Positions 23,994-33,156 are shown, numbered from the stretch's first letter. The stretch is DNA of 64,000 bases from Streptomyces sp. NBC_01255 (GCF_036226445.1 NZ_CP108474.1:8369083-8433082), one strand, 5' to 3'. The notes: generated by a model from the sequence alone, not told the origin. Numbers and translations: made by a program.

Positions 23994-25260
23994 TGTCCGA
24001 GGCGAACTGCTCGACCATCGCGGGGGTGACCGTCGGGCGGCACTGCCCGATGGCCTCCAGATAGTCCGCCGTGCTCGCCCCGGGCGCGGGACCGTCTGCG
24101 CCCCGGCCGCCGACCGCCACCAGGTCCCGCTCGAAGGAGGCCTGGGCGGCGATCCGGGCCGCGTGCTCGATGTCGGCGGGGGTGAACAGGTCGCTCGCCA
24201 GGACCAGTTCGTCGATGTCGACGTCCGTCCGGCCGTCCGTGTAGCGGGCCCAGATCGCCGCCCGCGCCACCTTGTCCGGCGTACCGATCGGGATGAGGTA
24301 GTCGAAGCGGCCCGGGCGCAGGAACGCCGGGTCGAGGGAGCGGATCGAGTTGGTGGCGCAGACGAGCAGCCGCTCGTCCCGCTCCCGGAAGCCCGGTATC
24401 AGCTTGAGGAGTTCGTTGGTGACGCCGTGCATGCCGCCCGGCTGCGCGGGCTCCGAGCGGACCGGGGCGATCTCCTCGACCTCGTCGATGAAGACGAGGA
24501 CCCGCTCCAGCTCGGCGATCCGCGCGAACGCGGACCGCAGGGCGGCGGCGAGGTTCCCCTCGTCGGCGAGGCGGGACGGCAGGATCTCCACGAACGGCCA
24601 GCCAAGCCGGGAGGCGATGCCCCGCGCGAACGTCGTCTTCCCGGTGCCGGGCGGACCGAAGAGGCAGACCGCGCGCGGCGGCCGCACCCCGTGCCGGGTG
24701 GCCCGTTCCGGCTCGGCGAGCGGCAGGACGACCCGGCGCTCGATGAGGTCCTTCTCCCGCTCCATCCCGGCGACCTTCGCCCACAGGTCACCCGGGAGCA
24801 GCCGCCCGCCGAGGTCGTCGAGGAGCCCGGCGGCGGGCCCGTGCAGCGGCTCCACCTTCTCGAAGTACGCGACGGCCGGCTGCCGGGTGTACCCGGCGTT
24901 GAGGAGACCCTCGCCGAGGAGCTCCTCCTCCGGCAGTACGTACGCGATCCGCCCGACGCGGGCCGCCACCAGCCGCCGCTCCAGCTCCACGAGCAGGGCG
25001 CTGGCCAGGCCGCGGCCACGCCACACCGAGGAGATCGCGATCCGCATCACCCAGGCACGCTCGCCGGAGACGCAGGCGAGCGCGGCGCCGATGGGCGCGC
25101 CCTGGTGGACGGCGACCACGGCCGGCTGCCGCGAGGTGAGGGCCCCGATGCACTCGGCGAGCGAGAACACGGACTCCTGCCCGAGCGCGGCCGTGGTGTC
25201 GATCAGATGGACGACGGCCGCGAGATCGCTCTCGCGATAGTCGTGGATGTGCCAGTTCAC
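23971..25260 (-). CDS. GNAT acetyltransferase - AAA ATPase fusion
   Basis: A 429-residue protein with two domains. Residues 1-150 form a GNAT fold (IHDYRESDLAAVVHLIDTTA, VMRIAISSVWRGRGLASALL with the RGRGLA acetyl-CoA loop, VLPEEELLGEGLLNAGY). Residues ~190-400 are an AAA ATPase: Walker A LFGPPGTGKTTFARG, Walker B VLVFIDEVEEIAP, sensor 1 LLVCATNSIRSLD, and LRPGRFDYLIPIG with the arginine finger region. It looks like a FtsH/Cdc48-type AAA module without a protease or N-domain of those families. GTG 25260 follows GAGGGG. A modifying enzyme coupled to an unfoldase/remodeller is the plain reading; the target is unknown. Confidence 0.82.
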   Translation of the reverse strand: MNWHIHDYRESDLAAVVHLIDTTAALGQESVFSLAECIGALTSRQPAVVAVHQGAPIGAALACVSGERAWVMRIAISSVWRGRGLASALLVELERRLVAARVGRIAYVLPEEELLGEGLLNAGYTRQPAVAYFEKVEPLHGPAAGLLDDLGGRLLPGDLWAKVAGMEREKDLIERRVVLPLAEPERATRHGVRPPRAVCLFGPPGTGKTTFARGIASRLGWPFVEILPSRLADEGNLAAALRSAFARIAELERVLVFIDEVEEIAPVRSEPAQPGGMHGVTNELLKLIPGFRERDERLLVCATNSIRSLDPAFLRPGRFDYLIPIGTPDKVARAAIWARYTDGRTDVDIDELVLASDLFTPADIEHAARIAAQASFERDLVAVGGRGADGPAPGASTADYLEAIGQCRPTVTPAMVEQFASDITTHARI

Positions 25261-25397
25261 CGGTGTACCGCCCCTCGTCAATACCGATGCGGCGAGGCTA
25301 GGCGCGGCCGTGGACACCGGTCGTGCGCCATCGTGCACAAGGCGGTGCGGACAAACGCTCCGTACCGGCTCTATGCGGCCGGCCCGGAGGACACGAT

Positions 25398-25436
25398 GAA
25401 CGGCGGCGCCTCCACGGGTGGGAGGTGCCGCCGTTC
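25398..25436. terminator. Strong hairpin terminator
   Basis: A 16-bp stem (GAACGGCGGCGCCTCC with its near-complement GGAGGTGCCGCCGTTC, one G-T pair) has a 7-nt loop. It stands 18 bp after the stop of the SPW-repeat gene (minus strand) and well before the GNAT-AAA start, so it should end the SPW transcript. Confidence 0.75.
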
Positions 25437-25453
25437 CGGGAGAGATCGGAATG

Positions 25454-25891
25454 TCACGTCCTTCTCTTGGTCATGAGCAGACCGCCGGCCGTGAGGGCGA
25501 ACAGGCAGACGCACGCGCCGGTGATCACGTTGCTCAGGATCACGCCGGTGTCAGGGTTCGACGAGACCACCCACGGGGCGATGATCAGCCACGCGCCCAG
25601 GAGCAGGACGACGAAGTTCAGGTCCTGCGACCGCTCGGGGGCCATCGACATGCACAGGCCCAGGGCCGCGATCGTGATGCCGACGACCAGATTGCTGATG
25701 GCGAGCTCCGGTCGGGCGGCGGAGAAGTGAACCGTCCACGCGGAGATCGCGGCGTAGATTCCGGCGAGGATCACGAGTTCCTCGACCGCCGCGACACCTC
25801 GGGTCTGGAGCATGCGGGCGTAACGATCCCGCATTTCCGACGCATCGGGGTGCCCCGAGATATCACCAGGACGGTGAGAGACGTCGGCCAT
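25454..25891 (-). CDS. SPW-repeat membrane protein
   Basis: A 145-residue membrane protein with four hydrophobic segments (VILAGIYAAISAWTVHF, LAISNLVVGITIAALGLC, NFVVLLLGAWLIIAPWVVS, VITGACVCLFALTAGGLL). The pairs ISAWTVHF and LIIAPWVVS are the tandem SPW-type motifs of this small family, which is common in Actinobacteria and of unknown function. AAGGAGG precedes the ATG. Confidence 0.8.
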   Translation of the reverse strand: MADVSHRPGDISGHPDASEMRDRYARMLQTRGVAAVEELVILAGIYAAISAWTVHFSAARPELAISNLVVGITIAALGLCMSMAPERSQDLNFVVLLLGAWLIIAPWVVSSNPDTGVILSNVITGACVCLFALTAGGLLMTKRRT

Positions 25892-26122
25892 ACGACTCGC
25901 CTCCTTCTGGCGTCATGCACGTCTGACCGCTTGTGTGGCAATCATGCCGCGGCTCCATTGTGCGCTTATCTGTCCTTTATGTGTAGGTCTGCCCCCTAGG
26001 GGAAGCGCACAGAATTCGAGCCGCGGATATGCCCGGAACCACCAAACGCGGGTGGGCCCGACCACCCCGGCGTAGCCTGGAAGAGGACTCGGGGCCAGGC
26101 CTTTACACCGCCGGGAGACGAG

Positions 26123-26494
26123 ATGGCCGGCATCGTGCAGAAGAGCTTCGATTCAGCGGACGAGACCCGTCCCTTCGAGGACGGCAAGGGCAGGCTCGAC
26201 CTGATCAACGCCGAGCGCGGAGCGGTCGGCCGCGCCGTGTTCGAGCCGGGTTGGCAGTGGTCCCAGCACGTGAAGCCGATCGCCGGCACCGACAGCTGTC
26301 AGGCGTCGCACGTCGGATACATCGTCAGTGGCCGGATGAAGGTCGTCATGGACGACGGCGAGTCGGTGGAGTTCGGCGCCGGCGACTTCATGCAGGTCAC
26401 GCCCGGGCACGACGCCTGGGTCCTCGGCGACGAACCCTGCGTGGCCCTCGACTGGGTCGGCTTCGCCGACTACGCCCAGCCGTCCGGCTCCTGA
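26123..26494 (+). CDS. Cupin-domain protein
   Basis: A 123-residue single cupin: FEPGWQWSQHVKPIAGTDSC, then SHVGYIVSGRMKVVMDDGES and GDFMQVTPGHDAWVLGDEP. The conserved metal-binding His residues of cupin motif 1 (QHV, SHVGY) and motif 2 (PGHDAW) can be seen. Family members range from storage/sensor proteins to dioxygenases. A GGAGACG site precedes the ATG. It stands alone, convergent with the TauD-type gene. Confidence 0.75.
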   Translation: MAGIVQKSFDSADETRPFEDGKGRLDLINAERGAVGRAVFEPGWQWSQHVKPIAGTDSCQASHVGYIVSGRMKVVMDDGESVEFGAGDFMQVTPGHDAWVLGDEPCVALDWVGFADYAQPSGS

Positions 26495-26545
26495 CGCCTT
26501 ACCCGGCGCGGCCCACGAGGCGCGCGCCGGGGTGGCGGGCTCCGC

Positions 26546-27505
26546 TCACACGGTGACGGGCTCCGTCGTCGACGCGCCGGAGGCGATGCCGAACGCCGGG
26601 TCCGGGACGGACTCGGGGGCGAGGAGGACCGAGGTCGCACCGTCCACGCCGACCGGCACGTCTCCGTCGATGGTCACCCGGCGCAGCTTGCGCTCGTGGT
26701 CGTCGGAGTCGTCCACGCCGTAGTGCTGGGTGGCGCGGTTGTCCCAGATCGCCACGTCGCCGACCTGCCACTGCCAGCGCACGGTGTTCTCGGGGCGCTC
26801 GATGTGCGCCTGGAAGAGCGCGAGCAGGGCGCGGGAGTCGGCGCCCGTCAGGCCACTGATCCGCTGCACGAAGTTGCCGAGGAGGAGCGTGCGCTCGCCG
26901 GTCTCCGGGTGGACCCGTACGACCGGGTGCTCGGTGAGGTACTTCGTCGAGGCGAAGACCTCACGGAAGCGCGCGAGCTGCTCGGGCAGGACGCCCGGGC
27001 GCAGGGCCGCGTAGTCGTAGTCGTTGGAGTGCACGGCACGCAGACTGTCGGCGAGCACACGGAGCGGCTCGGGCAGCTTGGCGTACGCGGTCGCGGTGTT
27101 GGCCCAGAGGGTGTTGCCGCCGTACGGCGGAATGGTCACCGCGCGCAGGATCGAGAAGGCGGGGTACGCCGGCACGAAGGTGACGTCCGTGTGCCACTGG
27201 TTGGCCCGGGCGCCGTAGTCCGAGTCGATGGGGAAGGAGTAACGGCCGTCCGCGGAGGGGACGGTGGGGTGCGCGACGGGGGTGCCGAGGAGCTTGCCGA
27301 AGGCCTCGTGGGCCTCCTCGTCCAGGTGGTCCTGGCCGCGGAAGAAGACGACCTTGTGCGCGAGGAGCGCGGCGCGGATCTCGGCGACGGTCCCGGCGGT
27401 GAGGTCGCCTCCCAGGCGGACGCCGGAGATGACGGCGCCGAGGCGGCCGCCGACCTTCTGGACGGTGACGGGGGTAGCGGTAGTGGTGGCGGTAGCGGTC
27501 GACAT
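26546..27505 (-). CDS. TauD/TfdA-family Fe(II)/2-oxoglutarate dioxygenase
   Basis: A 319-residue non-heme iron oxygenase. The iron facial triad is His105 and Asp107 in NQWHTDVTF and His261 in [11 protein letters not shown]; Arg276 in RKLRRVTI would hold 2-oxoglutarate. [18 protein letters not shown] and [15 protein letters not shown] segments match taurine dioxygenase and the alkylsulfatase AtsK. The family splits sulfonates or sulfate esters (or other substrates) to release sulfite or sulfate. The ATG 27505 follows AAAGGA. Because the divergent neighbours are the ROK regulator and the sulfatase operon, an alkylsulfatase or sulfonatase role is likely, though not proven. Confidence 0.85.
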   Translation of the reverse strand: MSTATATTTATPVTVQKVGGRLGAVISGVRLGGDLTAGTVAEIRAALLAHKVVFFRGQDHLDEEAHEAFGKLLGTPVAHPTVPSADGRYSFPIDSDYGARANQWHTDVTFVPAYPAFSILRAVTIPPYGGNTLWANTATAYAKLPEPLRVLADSLRAVHSNDYDYAALRPGVLPEQLARFREVFASTKYLTEHPVVRVHPETGERTLLLGNFVQRISGLTGADSRALLALFQAHIERPENTVRWQWQVGDVAIWDNRATQHYGVDDSDDHERKLRRVTIDGDVPVGVDGATSVLLAPESVPDPAFGIASGASTTEPVTV

Positions 27506-28008
27506 GGTGGTCCTTTCGGAAGTGTGCGAACGGGCCCGGGAATTAATTCCGGAGCGGAAGCAATGACGTGACGACGAGGACCCGGCCCGGCCGGGGGAGT
27601 CGTACAGGGGAAATGGAGTACGGCGCACGAGCGCGGTGTACGGAGGCGGCGAGCTGCGCGCCGGGGGTACGGGTGCGGGCGGCGAGCCCGGCACGCGAGA
27701 GGGTCGCGAGGATCAGGCGCCGGAGCCGGCGGGACACGAGGAGGTCGCGAACATGTCCCGGAGCCTCGCAGCGGCCGTCGCGGGACGTCAAGCGACCGTC
27801 GGGGCCCCGAGCCGTGCTTTGTGATGGTTGAATCGGCGCCTGCCCGCCGCCCGCGCCCCCGCTCTCCGTACCCCGGCTCACCCGCGCTGACCAGCGGCGA
27901 TGCCACGAACTCGGGAGGGAGTGGGCCGGAAGGGCGGAGCCGTGACGGCCCCGCCGCCGGTGGCGCCGGGAATTCACACCGCCGCAACAGTGACGCAGAG
28001 AGGCACCC
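27506..28008. promoter_or_regulatory. Divergent intergenic region (dioxygenase / ROK regulator)
   Basis: 503 bp without a credible gene. GAGAGG at 27996 serves the ROK gene; the promoter for the dioxygenase lies leftward. Several open frames here are short and have poor protein character. No convincing cysteine-rich leader peptide like the one at 29303 could be found on the dioxygenase side. Confidence 0.45.
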
Positions 28009-29238
28009 ATGACGACCACCTCCCACGGTTCCCGGATGGCGGGCGACGGCCGGCGCGAGGCCAACGCCGCCACCGTGCTGCGGACCGTGCTCGACCACGG
28101 TCCGGTCGCCCGCGGCGCCGTCGCCCGGCTCTCCGGTCTCAGCCCCGCCGCCGTCTCGCGCCAGGCCACCGACCTCACCCGGCTCGGCCTCCTGCGCGAC
28201 CTGCCGGAACTGGCCGGCGGCGGGAGCGTGGGACGCCCGCAGATCCCCGTCGACCTGCACGTCGGCGCCTCCGGCGGACCGGTCGTCGGCGGCGTCCACC
28301 TCGGCGTCCCCAGCTCGACGTTCGGCCTGGTCGACCTGCGCGGCCGGGTCCTCGCCCGGCGCACCCACCCGCACGACGGCATCGCGCCGGACGGCGTGCC
28401 CACCGCCGTCGGCCGCGCGCTGCGCGGCTTCCTCGACGAGCACACCCAGGGGCGCCCGCTGCTCGGGGTCGGCGCCGCCGTCGGCGGCTGGGTGGACCCC
28501 GAGGCGGGGGTCGTCGTCCGTCACGACGCCTTCGGCTGGCGCCGCCGCCCGCTGGCCGCGGAGCTCGCCAAGGGCCTCGGCGGGCACACCGTACGGCTCG
28601 ACAACCACGCCCGCTCCATCGCCCAGTCGGAGATCCTCTTCGGGCGGCCCGCGGCCCGGCGCAGCCTCGTCCACCTCTTCATCGGGAACGTCGTCGACGC
28701 GGCCGTCGGGCTGGCCGGGATCGTGCACCAGGGCCCCGGCTCGGCGGCCGGCGACGTGGCGCACCTGCCCGTACCGGACTCCACCGTCCCCTGCCCGTGC
28801 GGGCGTTCGGGCTGCCTGGAGGCGACCGCCTCGAACACCGCGCTCGGACTCACCGCCGTGCGACGCGGGATCGTCCCCGAGCCGGACACGTTCCTCGTCG
28901 TGGACGCGGCGGCGGCGGGGGACCGGCGCGCCGACCGGCTGCTGCGCGAGCGGGCGCGGGCGGTGGGCCGCGCCGTCGCGCTGCTCCTCGACGTCCTGAA
29001 CCCGGATCTGGTCGTCGTGACCGAGCACTCCAGCGTCCTCGACCCGGACTACCTGGAGGAGATCCGCGGGGCGGCGATCGACCTCTCGCACGTCTGCGAC
29101 GACCCCGAACGCATCGTCAGTCCACATGCCGGACCGGCCACACTGCCCGTCGCGGCGGGCACGGTTCTGCTGAATCCCCTGTTCAGAAGGCCTCTTCAGA
29201 CGGTCGACGAGCTTCTCGCCGGGGGTGGTCAGAAGTGA
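28009..29238 (+). CDS. ROK-family transcriptional regulator (NagC/XylR-like)
   Basis: A 409-residue ROK protein with an N-terminal winged helix (NAATVLRTVLDHGPVARGAV, LSGLSPAAVSRQATDLTRLG) followed by the ROK sugar-kinase-like domain. The characteristic zinc site is CPCGRSGCLEATAS (Cys-rich ROK signature, three Cys), and LLLDVLNPDLVVV is the late strand. ROK regulators sense sugars or sugar derivatives. Here it stands upstream of an ABC transporter-sulfatase operon, so a sulfated glycan or glycoside may be the signal; this is an inference. Start chosen after GAGAGG. Confidence 0.85.
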   Translation: MTTTSHGSRMAGDGRREANAATVLRTVLDHGPVARGAVARLSGLSPAAVSRQATDLTRLGLLRDLPELAGGGSVGRPQIPVDLHVGASGGPVVGGVHLGVPSSTFGLVDLRGRVLARRTHPHDGIAPDGVPTAVGRALRGFLDEHTQGRPLLGVGAAVGGWVDPEAGVVVRHDAFGWRRRPLAAELAKGLGGHTVRLDNHARSIAQSEILFGRPAARRSLVHLFIGNVVDAAVGLAGIVHQGPGSAAGDVAHLPVPDSTVPCPCGRSGCLEATASNTALGLTAVRRGIVPEPDTFLVVDAAAAGDRRADRLLRERARAVGRAVALLLDVLNPDLVVVTEHSSVLDPDYLEEIRGAAIDLSHVCDDPERIVSPHAGPATLPVAAGTVLLNPLFRRPLQTVDELLAGGGQK

Positions 29239-29302
29239 CGTCGTCTCAGAATGCGGGCATGGCCGGTTGACCGCCTCGCGGAGCCGCTGTCATATTGCTC
29301 CC

Positions 29303-29386
29303 GTGAATCCGGACATGCGCCTCATCTCCCGCAGGCACGTCGACCTCTGTCGACAGGCCAGTGCGGTCTGTGCCGTCCGCGTCTGA
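29303..29386 (+). CDS. Cysteine-containing leader peptide
   Basis: A 27-residue GTG-started ORF too short for gene callers: VNPDMRLISRRHVDLCRQAS then AVCAVRV and a stop. The RRHVDLCRQASAVC core is the recurrent Streptomyces 'putative leader peptide' seen upstream of sulfur-related operons. The two Cys codons near its end fit translational sensing of cysteine. It stands 323 bp before the binding-protein gene of the sulfatase operon. An in-frame ATG (29315) gives a shorter form starting MRLISRRHVDLC, which is the family's usual start. Confidence 0.75.
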   Translation: MNPDMRLISRRHVDLCRQASAVCAVRV

Positions 29387-29709
29387 ACCTTCGCGTCGGG
29401 CGTCGAACCGATCGCCCCGCCGGGTTCGCTGATGCCGCCCCGGACCCGCTGAACTTCCCGGGCTTCCCTGACCTTCCGGCTTCCCTGGCCTTCCGGCAAT
29501 TCCGGCGCGCTCCTGGCGTCCGGGCTGCTCCGGCCCGTCGGCGGCCGGCCCATCGCCGTACCGCGTCGTACCGCCGTACCGCCGCACCCGTCCCGTACCG
29601 CCACCGCGCACCTCCGCGTACCCCGCACGCCCGGCGTGTCCATTTCTCCCGCTGCGGAAGGAATGGCCGCACCCCGCGCGCCTCCGACCTCTTTCACAGG
29701 CAGGCAACG
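29387..29709 (+). promoter_or_regulatory. Leader region of the sulfatase operon
   Basis: 323 bp between the leader peptide and the ABC operon. It contains two tandem copies of CTTCCCTG(A/G)CCTTCCGG near 29463-29496 and several spaced CGTACCGC-type words (about 29556-29622). No gene is credible in it. It could form the attenuation switch controlled by leader translation; I cannot fold it reliably by eye. Confidence 0.5.
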
Positions 29710-31329
29710 ATGACCGAGTCGTACCCCACCCAGCCCACCGCTCCCACCCGGCGCACCACCCTGCGCGCCGCTGGAGGCGGCGCCCTGCTCCTCGGGCTCG
29801 GTCTCGCGGGCTGCCGCTCGGCGGTCTCCGAAGCCGAAGCCCCGTCCGGCACGGCGGGCGAGGCCGGCGCGGCGGGCAAGACGAGTGCCGAGCCCCGGCG
29901 CGGCGGCACCCTCACCGTCGCCGTCAACGCGGACTTCACGCCCAGCCTGCTCTTCGCCCAGAGCGCCCAGTCGCTCCAGCAGCGGCTGATCTACAACACC
30001 CTCACCCGCTACGACGACGGGCTGAAGCCGCAGCCGGAACTCGCCACCTCCTGGGAGTACGCGAAGGACGGCCGCGCCGTCACCCTCGCGCTGCGCACCG
30101 GCGTCACCTTCCATGATGGCCGTCCCTTCACCGCCGACGACGTGATCTTCGCGGTGAAGAACCTTCAGAACCCGCTGCGCGCCGCCCAGTTGAGGGCCAC
30201 GGCCGCCGCCGTCACCGGCTTCGAGAAGCGCGGCGACCACGAGCTGGTCCTGAAGCTCGCCCACCCGGTGAACAACCTCTTCGACCTCTTCGAGTTCATG
30301 ATCATCACTGATCGGCGCAGCGTCGAGGACGCCGTCACCGGCAAGAAGCTCATCGGTACGGGACCCTTCCGGCTGACCAAGTGGAGCCCCGGCTCCGGGG
30401 TCAGCCTCACCCGCAACGAGACGTACTGGCAGCCCGGCCGCCCCTACCTCGACGGCGTCGAACTCCGGGTCGTGCCCCAGGCCGACGCGCTCCTCTCCTC
30501 CCTCAGGACCGGCCAGTCCCAGCTCTCCTTCAGCGTCCCCGGCAAGAACCTCGCCGTCGTCGCCGCCACCCCCGAGCTCGCCATCAGCGAGTACTCCACG
30601 GGCGGCGGAGCCGTGTACCTCGGCGTCAACACCACCGTGGCCCCGCTGAACGACAAGACCGTCCGGCAGGCCCTCGCCTGGAGCATCGACCGCGAACGAA
30701 TCCTCAAGCAGGTCCTCGGCGGCTACGGACTCGCCTCCGCCACCCCCTGGCCCAAGTCCTCGCCCGCCTTCACCGAGACCGGTCGCACCCACTACACCCA
30801 CAACCCCGGCAAGGCCCGCGAGCTCCTCAAGTCCGCCGGACACACCCGCCTCGACCTGCCCCTTCTCCACATCAATCTGCCCGGCGAGACGGCCGTCGCC
30901 GAGGCCGTCCAGTACGACCTCCGGCAGATCGGCGTCCATGTCACGCTCCAGCCCACCGACTCCGCCGCCGCCCAGAAGAACCTCATCTCCCAGAACATGC
31001 CCGGACTCTGGACGATGAGCCACAGCTTCGCCCAGGTCCAGCCGTCCACCCTCGCCGTCAGCGCCTACCCCTTCAACGAGGCCAAGAACACGTCCAAGTT
31101 CCGCTCCGCCGCCTACACGAAGGTCGTCCGCGAGGCCTGGACCACGCCCGCCGACGGCGCCCGCGCCAACACCCTCCGCCAGCAGATCACCGACACCCTC
31201 CTCGACGAGGCGTTCATCATCGACCTCGCCATCCGCGGCGCCGTCCAGGTGTCCGCCAAGAAGCTCCACGGCGTCACGCTCAACAAGTTCTCCTACCTCA
31301 ACCTCGACAACGCCTACCTGGCGGGCTGA
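29710..31329 (+). CDS. ABC transporter solute-binding lipoprotein (family 5)
   Basis: A 539-residue peptide/nickel-type binding protein. The N-terminus carries TRRTTLRAAGGGALLLGLGL with lipobox LGLAGC (Cys35), so it is a lipoprotein possibly routed by Tat. The family signature is FTADDVIFAVKNLQNP and LIGTGPFRLTKWSPG; LAWSIDRERILKQVLGG and NPGKARELLKSAGH follow. It delivers a solute (peptide-like, or an organosulfur conjugate given the operon) to the permeases encoded 1 bp downstream. Start codon ATG 29710 after GCAGG. First gene of a seven-gene coupled operon with a formylglycine enzyme and a sulfatase. Confidence 0.88.
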   Translation: MTESYPTQPTAPTRRTTLRAAGGGALLLGLGLAGCRSAVSEAEAPSGTAGEAGAAGKTSAEPRRGGTLTVAVNADFTPSLLFAQSAQSLQQRLIYNTLTRYDDGLKPQPELATSWEYAKDGRAVTLALRTGVTFHDGRPFTADDVIFAVKNLQNPLRAAQLRATAAAVTGFEKRGDHELVLKLAHPVNNLFDLFEFMIITDRRSVEDAVTGKKLIGTGPFRLTKWSPGSGVSLTRNETYWQPGRPYLDGVELRVVPQADALLSSLRTGQSQLSFSVPGKNLAVVAATPELAISEYSTGGGAVYLGVNTTVAPLNDKTVRQALAWSIDRERILKQVLGGYGLASATPWPKSSPAFTETGRTHYTHNPGKARELLKSAGHTRLDLPLLHINLPGETAVAEAVQYDLRQIGVHVTLQPTDSAAAQKNLISQNMPGLWTMSHSFAQVQPSTLAVSAYPFNEAKNTSKFRSAAYTKVVREAWTTPADGARANTLRQQITDTLLDEAFIIDLAIRGAVQVSAKKLHGVTLNKFSYLNLDNAYLAG

Positions 31330-31330
31330 G

Positions 31331-32275
31331 ATGCACGGCTATCTGCTGCGGAGACTCCCCTCCGCCCTCCTCGTCCTCCTCCTCGCCTCCTTCCTCGTCT
31401 TCGCCGTGCTCCGGCTGGTCCCCGGCGACCCCGCGGCCGTCCTCGCCGGACCCGACGCGAGCGCCGAGGCCGAGGCCGCAATCCGGGCCCACCTCGGCCT
31501 CGACGACCCCCTGCCCGCCCAGTACGCGCGATGGATCGGCGGCCTCCTCACCGGCGACCTCGGACCCTCCTACGCGATCGGCGGCCAGACCGCCGACCTG
31601 ATCGCCGACGGCGTCGGCGCCACCGTCGAACTCACCCTCGGCGCACTGCTGTTCGTCGTCGTCCTCGGCGGCTTCTTCGGCATCGTCGGCGCGACCTCCC
31701 GCAACCGCTGGCTGCGCGGCGCCGTACGGATCCTCACCACCGGAGCCCTCGCCGTACCGCCCTTCGTCACCGGCGTCCTCCTCGTCCTCCTCTTCGCCGT
31801 CCTCCTCGGCGTCCTGCCCCCGGGCGGCCGCGTCCCGCTCCTCACCGCACCCGACCTCGGCGTCCAGTACCTGCTGCTGCCCGCGCTCTGCCTCGCCCTG
31901 CCCAGCGCCGCCGTCCTCGGCCGCTACCTGGAGGACAGCATCGGCCGCGCCCTCGCCGAGGACTACGTCCGCACCGCCACCGCGGCCGGCATCACGCCCC
32001 GGCGCCTGCTCTGGCGCCACGCCCTCCCGAACGCCCTCCCGCCCGTCGTCACCCTCCTCGGCATGCAGACCGGCCACCTCCTCGGCGGCGCCGTCCTCGT
32101 CGAGGCGATCTTCGCCTGGCCCGGCCTCGGCCAGCTCGCCGAACAGGCCCTGGTCCGCCGCGACTACCCCGTCGTCCAGGACCTCCTGCTCCTCCTCGTC
32201 ACCGTCTTCGTCCTCGTCCAGCTCGTGACCGACCTCGTCCACGCCTGGCTCGACCCCCGGATCAGGTGGGAGTGA
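31331..32275 (+). CDS. ABC transporter permease (DppB-like)
   Basis: A 314-residue inner-membrane permease. The N-terminal MHGYLLRRLPSALLVLLLAS is the classic start of DppB-type permeases; DYVRTATAAGITPRRLLWRH is the EAA loop that contacts the ATPase; LLGGAVLVEAIFAWPGLG is the conserved last module. The gene starts one base after the binding-protein stop and is followed by the partner permease gene after 5 bp. Confidence 0.88.
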   Translation: MHGYLLRRLPSALLVLLLASFLVFAVLRLVPGDPAAVLAGPDASAEAEAAIRAHLGLDDPLPAQYARWIGGLLTGDLGPSYAIGGQTADLIADGVGATVELTLGALLFVVVLGGFFGIVGATSRNRWLRGAVRILTTGALAVPPFVTGVLLVLLFAVLLGVLPPGGRVPLLTAPDLGVQYLLLPALCLALPSAAVLGRYLEDSIGRALAEDYVRTATAAGITPRRLLWRHALPNALPPVVTLLGMQTGHLLGGAVLVEAIFAWPGLGQLAEQALVRRDYPVVQDLLLLLVTVFVLVQLVTDLVHAWLDPRIRWE

Positions 32276-32280
32276 CCGCC

Positions 32281-33156
32281 ATGACCACCCTCGCAGCGGC
32301 CAAGCCGCCCCTCGCCCGCAAGTCCCGCAAGTCCCGCACGTCCCGCCACCCCTACCGGGCCGCCCTCGCCACCGCCCGCGGCCGTACCGGCCTCGCCCTC
32401 GTCGGCCTGGTCGTCCTCGCCGGGCTCCTCGCCCCGCTCCTTGCCGGCCACGGCCCCACCGACCAGAGCGCACTCGCGCTCGCCGGGCCCGGCACTTCGG
32501 GCCACCCGCTCGGCACCGACGACCTCGGCCGCGACCTCCTCGCCCGACTCCTGTACGGCATCCGCGCGGACCTCGGCATCATCGCCGTCGCCGTCCCGCT
32601 CGGCGCCGCCCTCGGCTGCCTCCTCGCCCTGGCGGCGGCCACCCACCCGGTCGCGGACACCGTCGTCCAGCGCGCCTTCGACCTGGTCCTCGCCTTCCCC
32701 GGACTGATCCTGGCGCTGGCCGTCACCGCGATCCTCGGCCCCGGCCGGACACCCGTGATCCTCGTCATCGCCCTCGCGGAGATCCCCGTCTTCGGGCGGC
32801 TCCTCCGCACCGGCATCCTCGTCCAGCGCGGCCGGGAGTACGTGACGGCCGCCCGCGTCGGCGGCACATCCGGCGGCCGGATCCTCACCCGGCACATCCT
32901 GCCCAACGCCGCCGACCCGCTCGTCGTCCAGCTGGCCGTCTCCCTCACCGTCGCCGTCTTCATCGAGGGCGCCATGAGCTTCCTCGGCGTCGGAGTCCGG
33001 CCACCCGAACCCACCCTGGGCGCCGTCCTCAGCCAGTCCATGCCCTATCTCGCCCAGGCCCCGCACTTCGCCGCGGGACCGCTCGTGACCGTGACCGCGC
33101 TCGTCCTCGGCCTCTCCCTGACCGCCGAGGCACTGAACCGGGAGATACGCCGATGA
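32281..33156 (+). CDS. ABC transporter permease (DppC-like)
   Basis: A 291-residue second permease. It has a basic N-terminus, then FALVGLVVLAGLLAPLL-type helix 1, GTDDLGRDLLARLLYGIRAD, the EAA loop REYVTAARVGGTSGGRILTR and the C-terminal AMSFLGVGVRPPEPTLG with the family's F-L-G-G/V-P-P-x-P-x-W/L motif. The stop overlaps the ATPase start by 4 bp (ATGA). Start ATG 32281 is the first that keeps DppC homology; upstream frame is inside the DppB gene. Confidence 0.88.
   Translation: MTTLAAAKPPLARKSRKSRTSRHPYRAALATARGRTGLALVGLVVLAGLLAPLLAGHGPTDQSALALAGPGTSGHPLGTDDLGRDLLARLLYGIRADLGIIAVAVPLGAALGCLLALAAATHPVADTVVQRAFDLVLAFPGLILALAVTAILGPGRTPVILVIALAEIPVFGRLLRTGILVQRGREYVTAARVGGTSGGRILTRHILPNAADPLVVQLAVSLTVAVFIEGAMSFLGVGVRPPEPTLGAVLSQSMPYLAQAPHFAAGPLVTVTALVLGLSLTAEALNREIRR

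Noticed and set aside
26546..27505. Assigning the dioxygenase firmly as taurine dioxygenase
   Set aside because: No taurine transporter genes (tauABC) lie next to it; alkylsulfatase or another substrate is equally possible.
27543..27830. A leader peptide for the TauD-type gene
   Set aside because: Short minus-strand ORFs exist, but none has the RRHVDLCRQ-type core seen at 29303.
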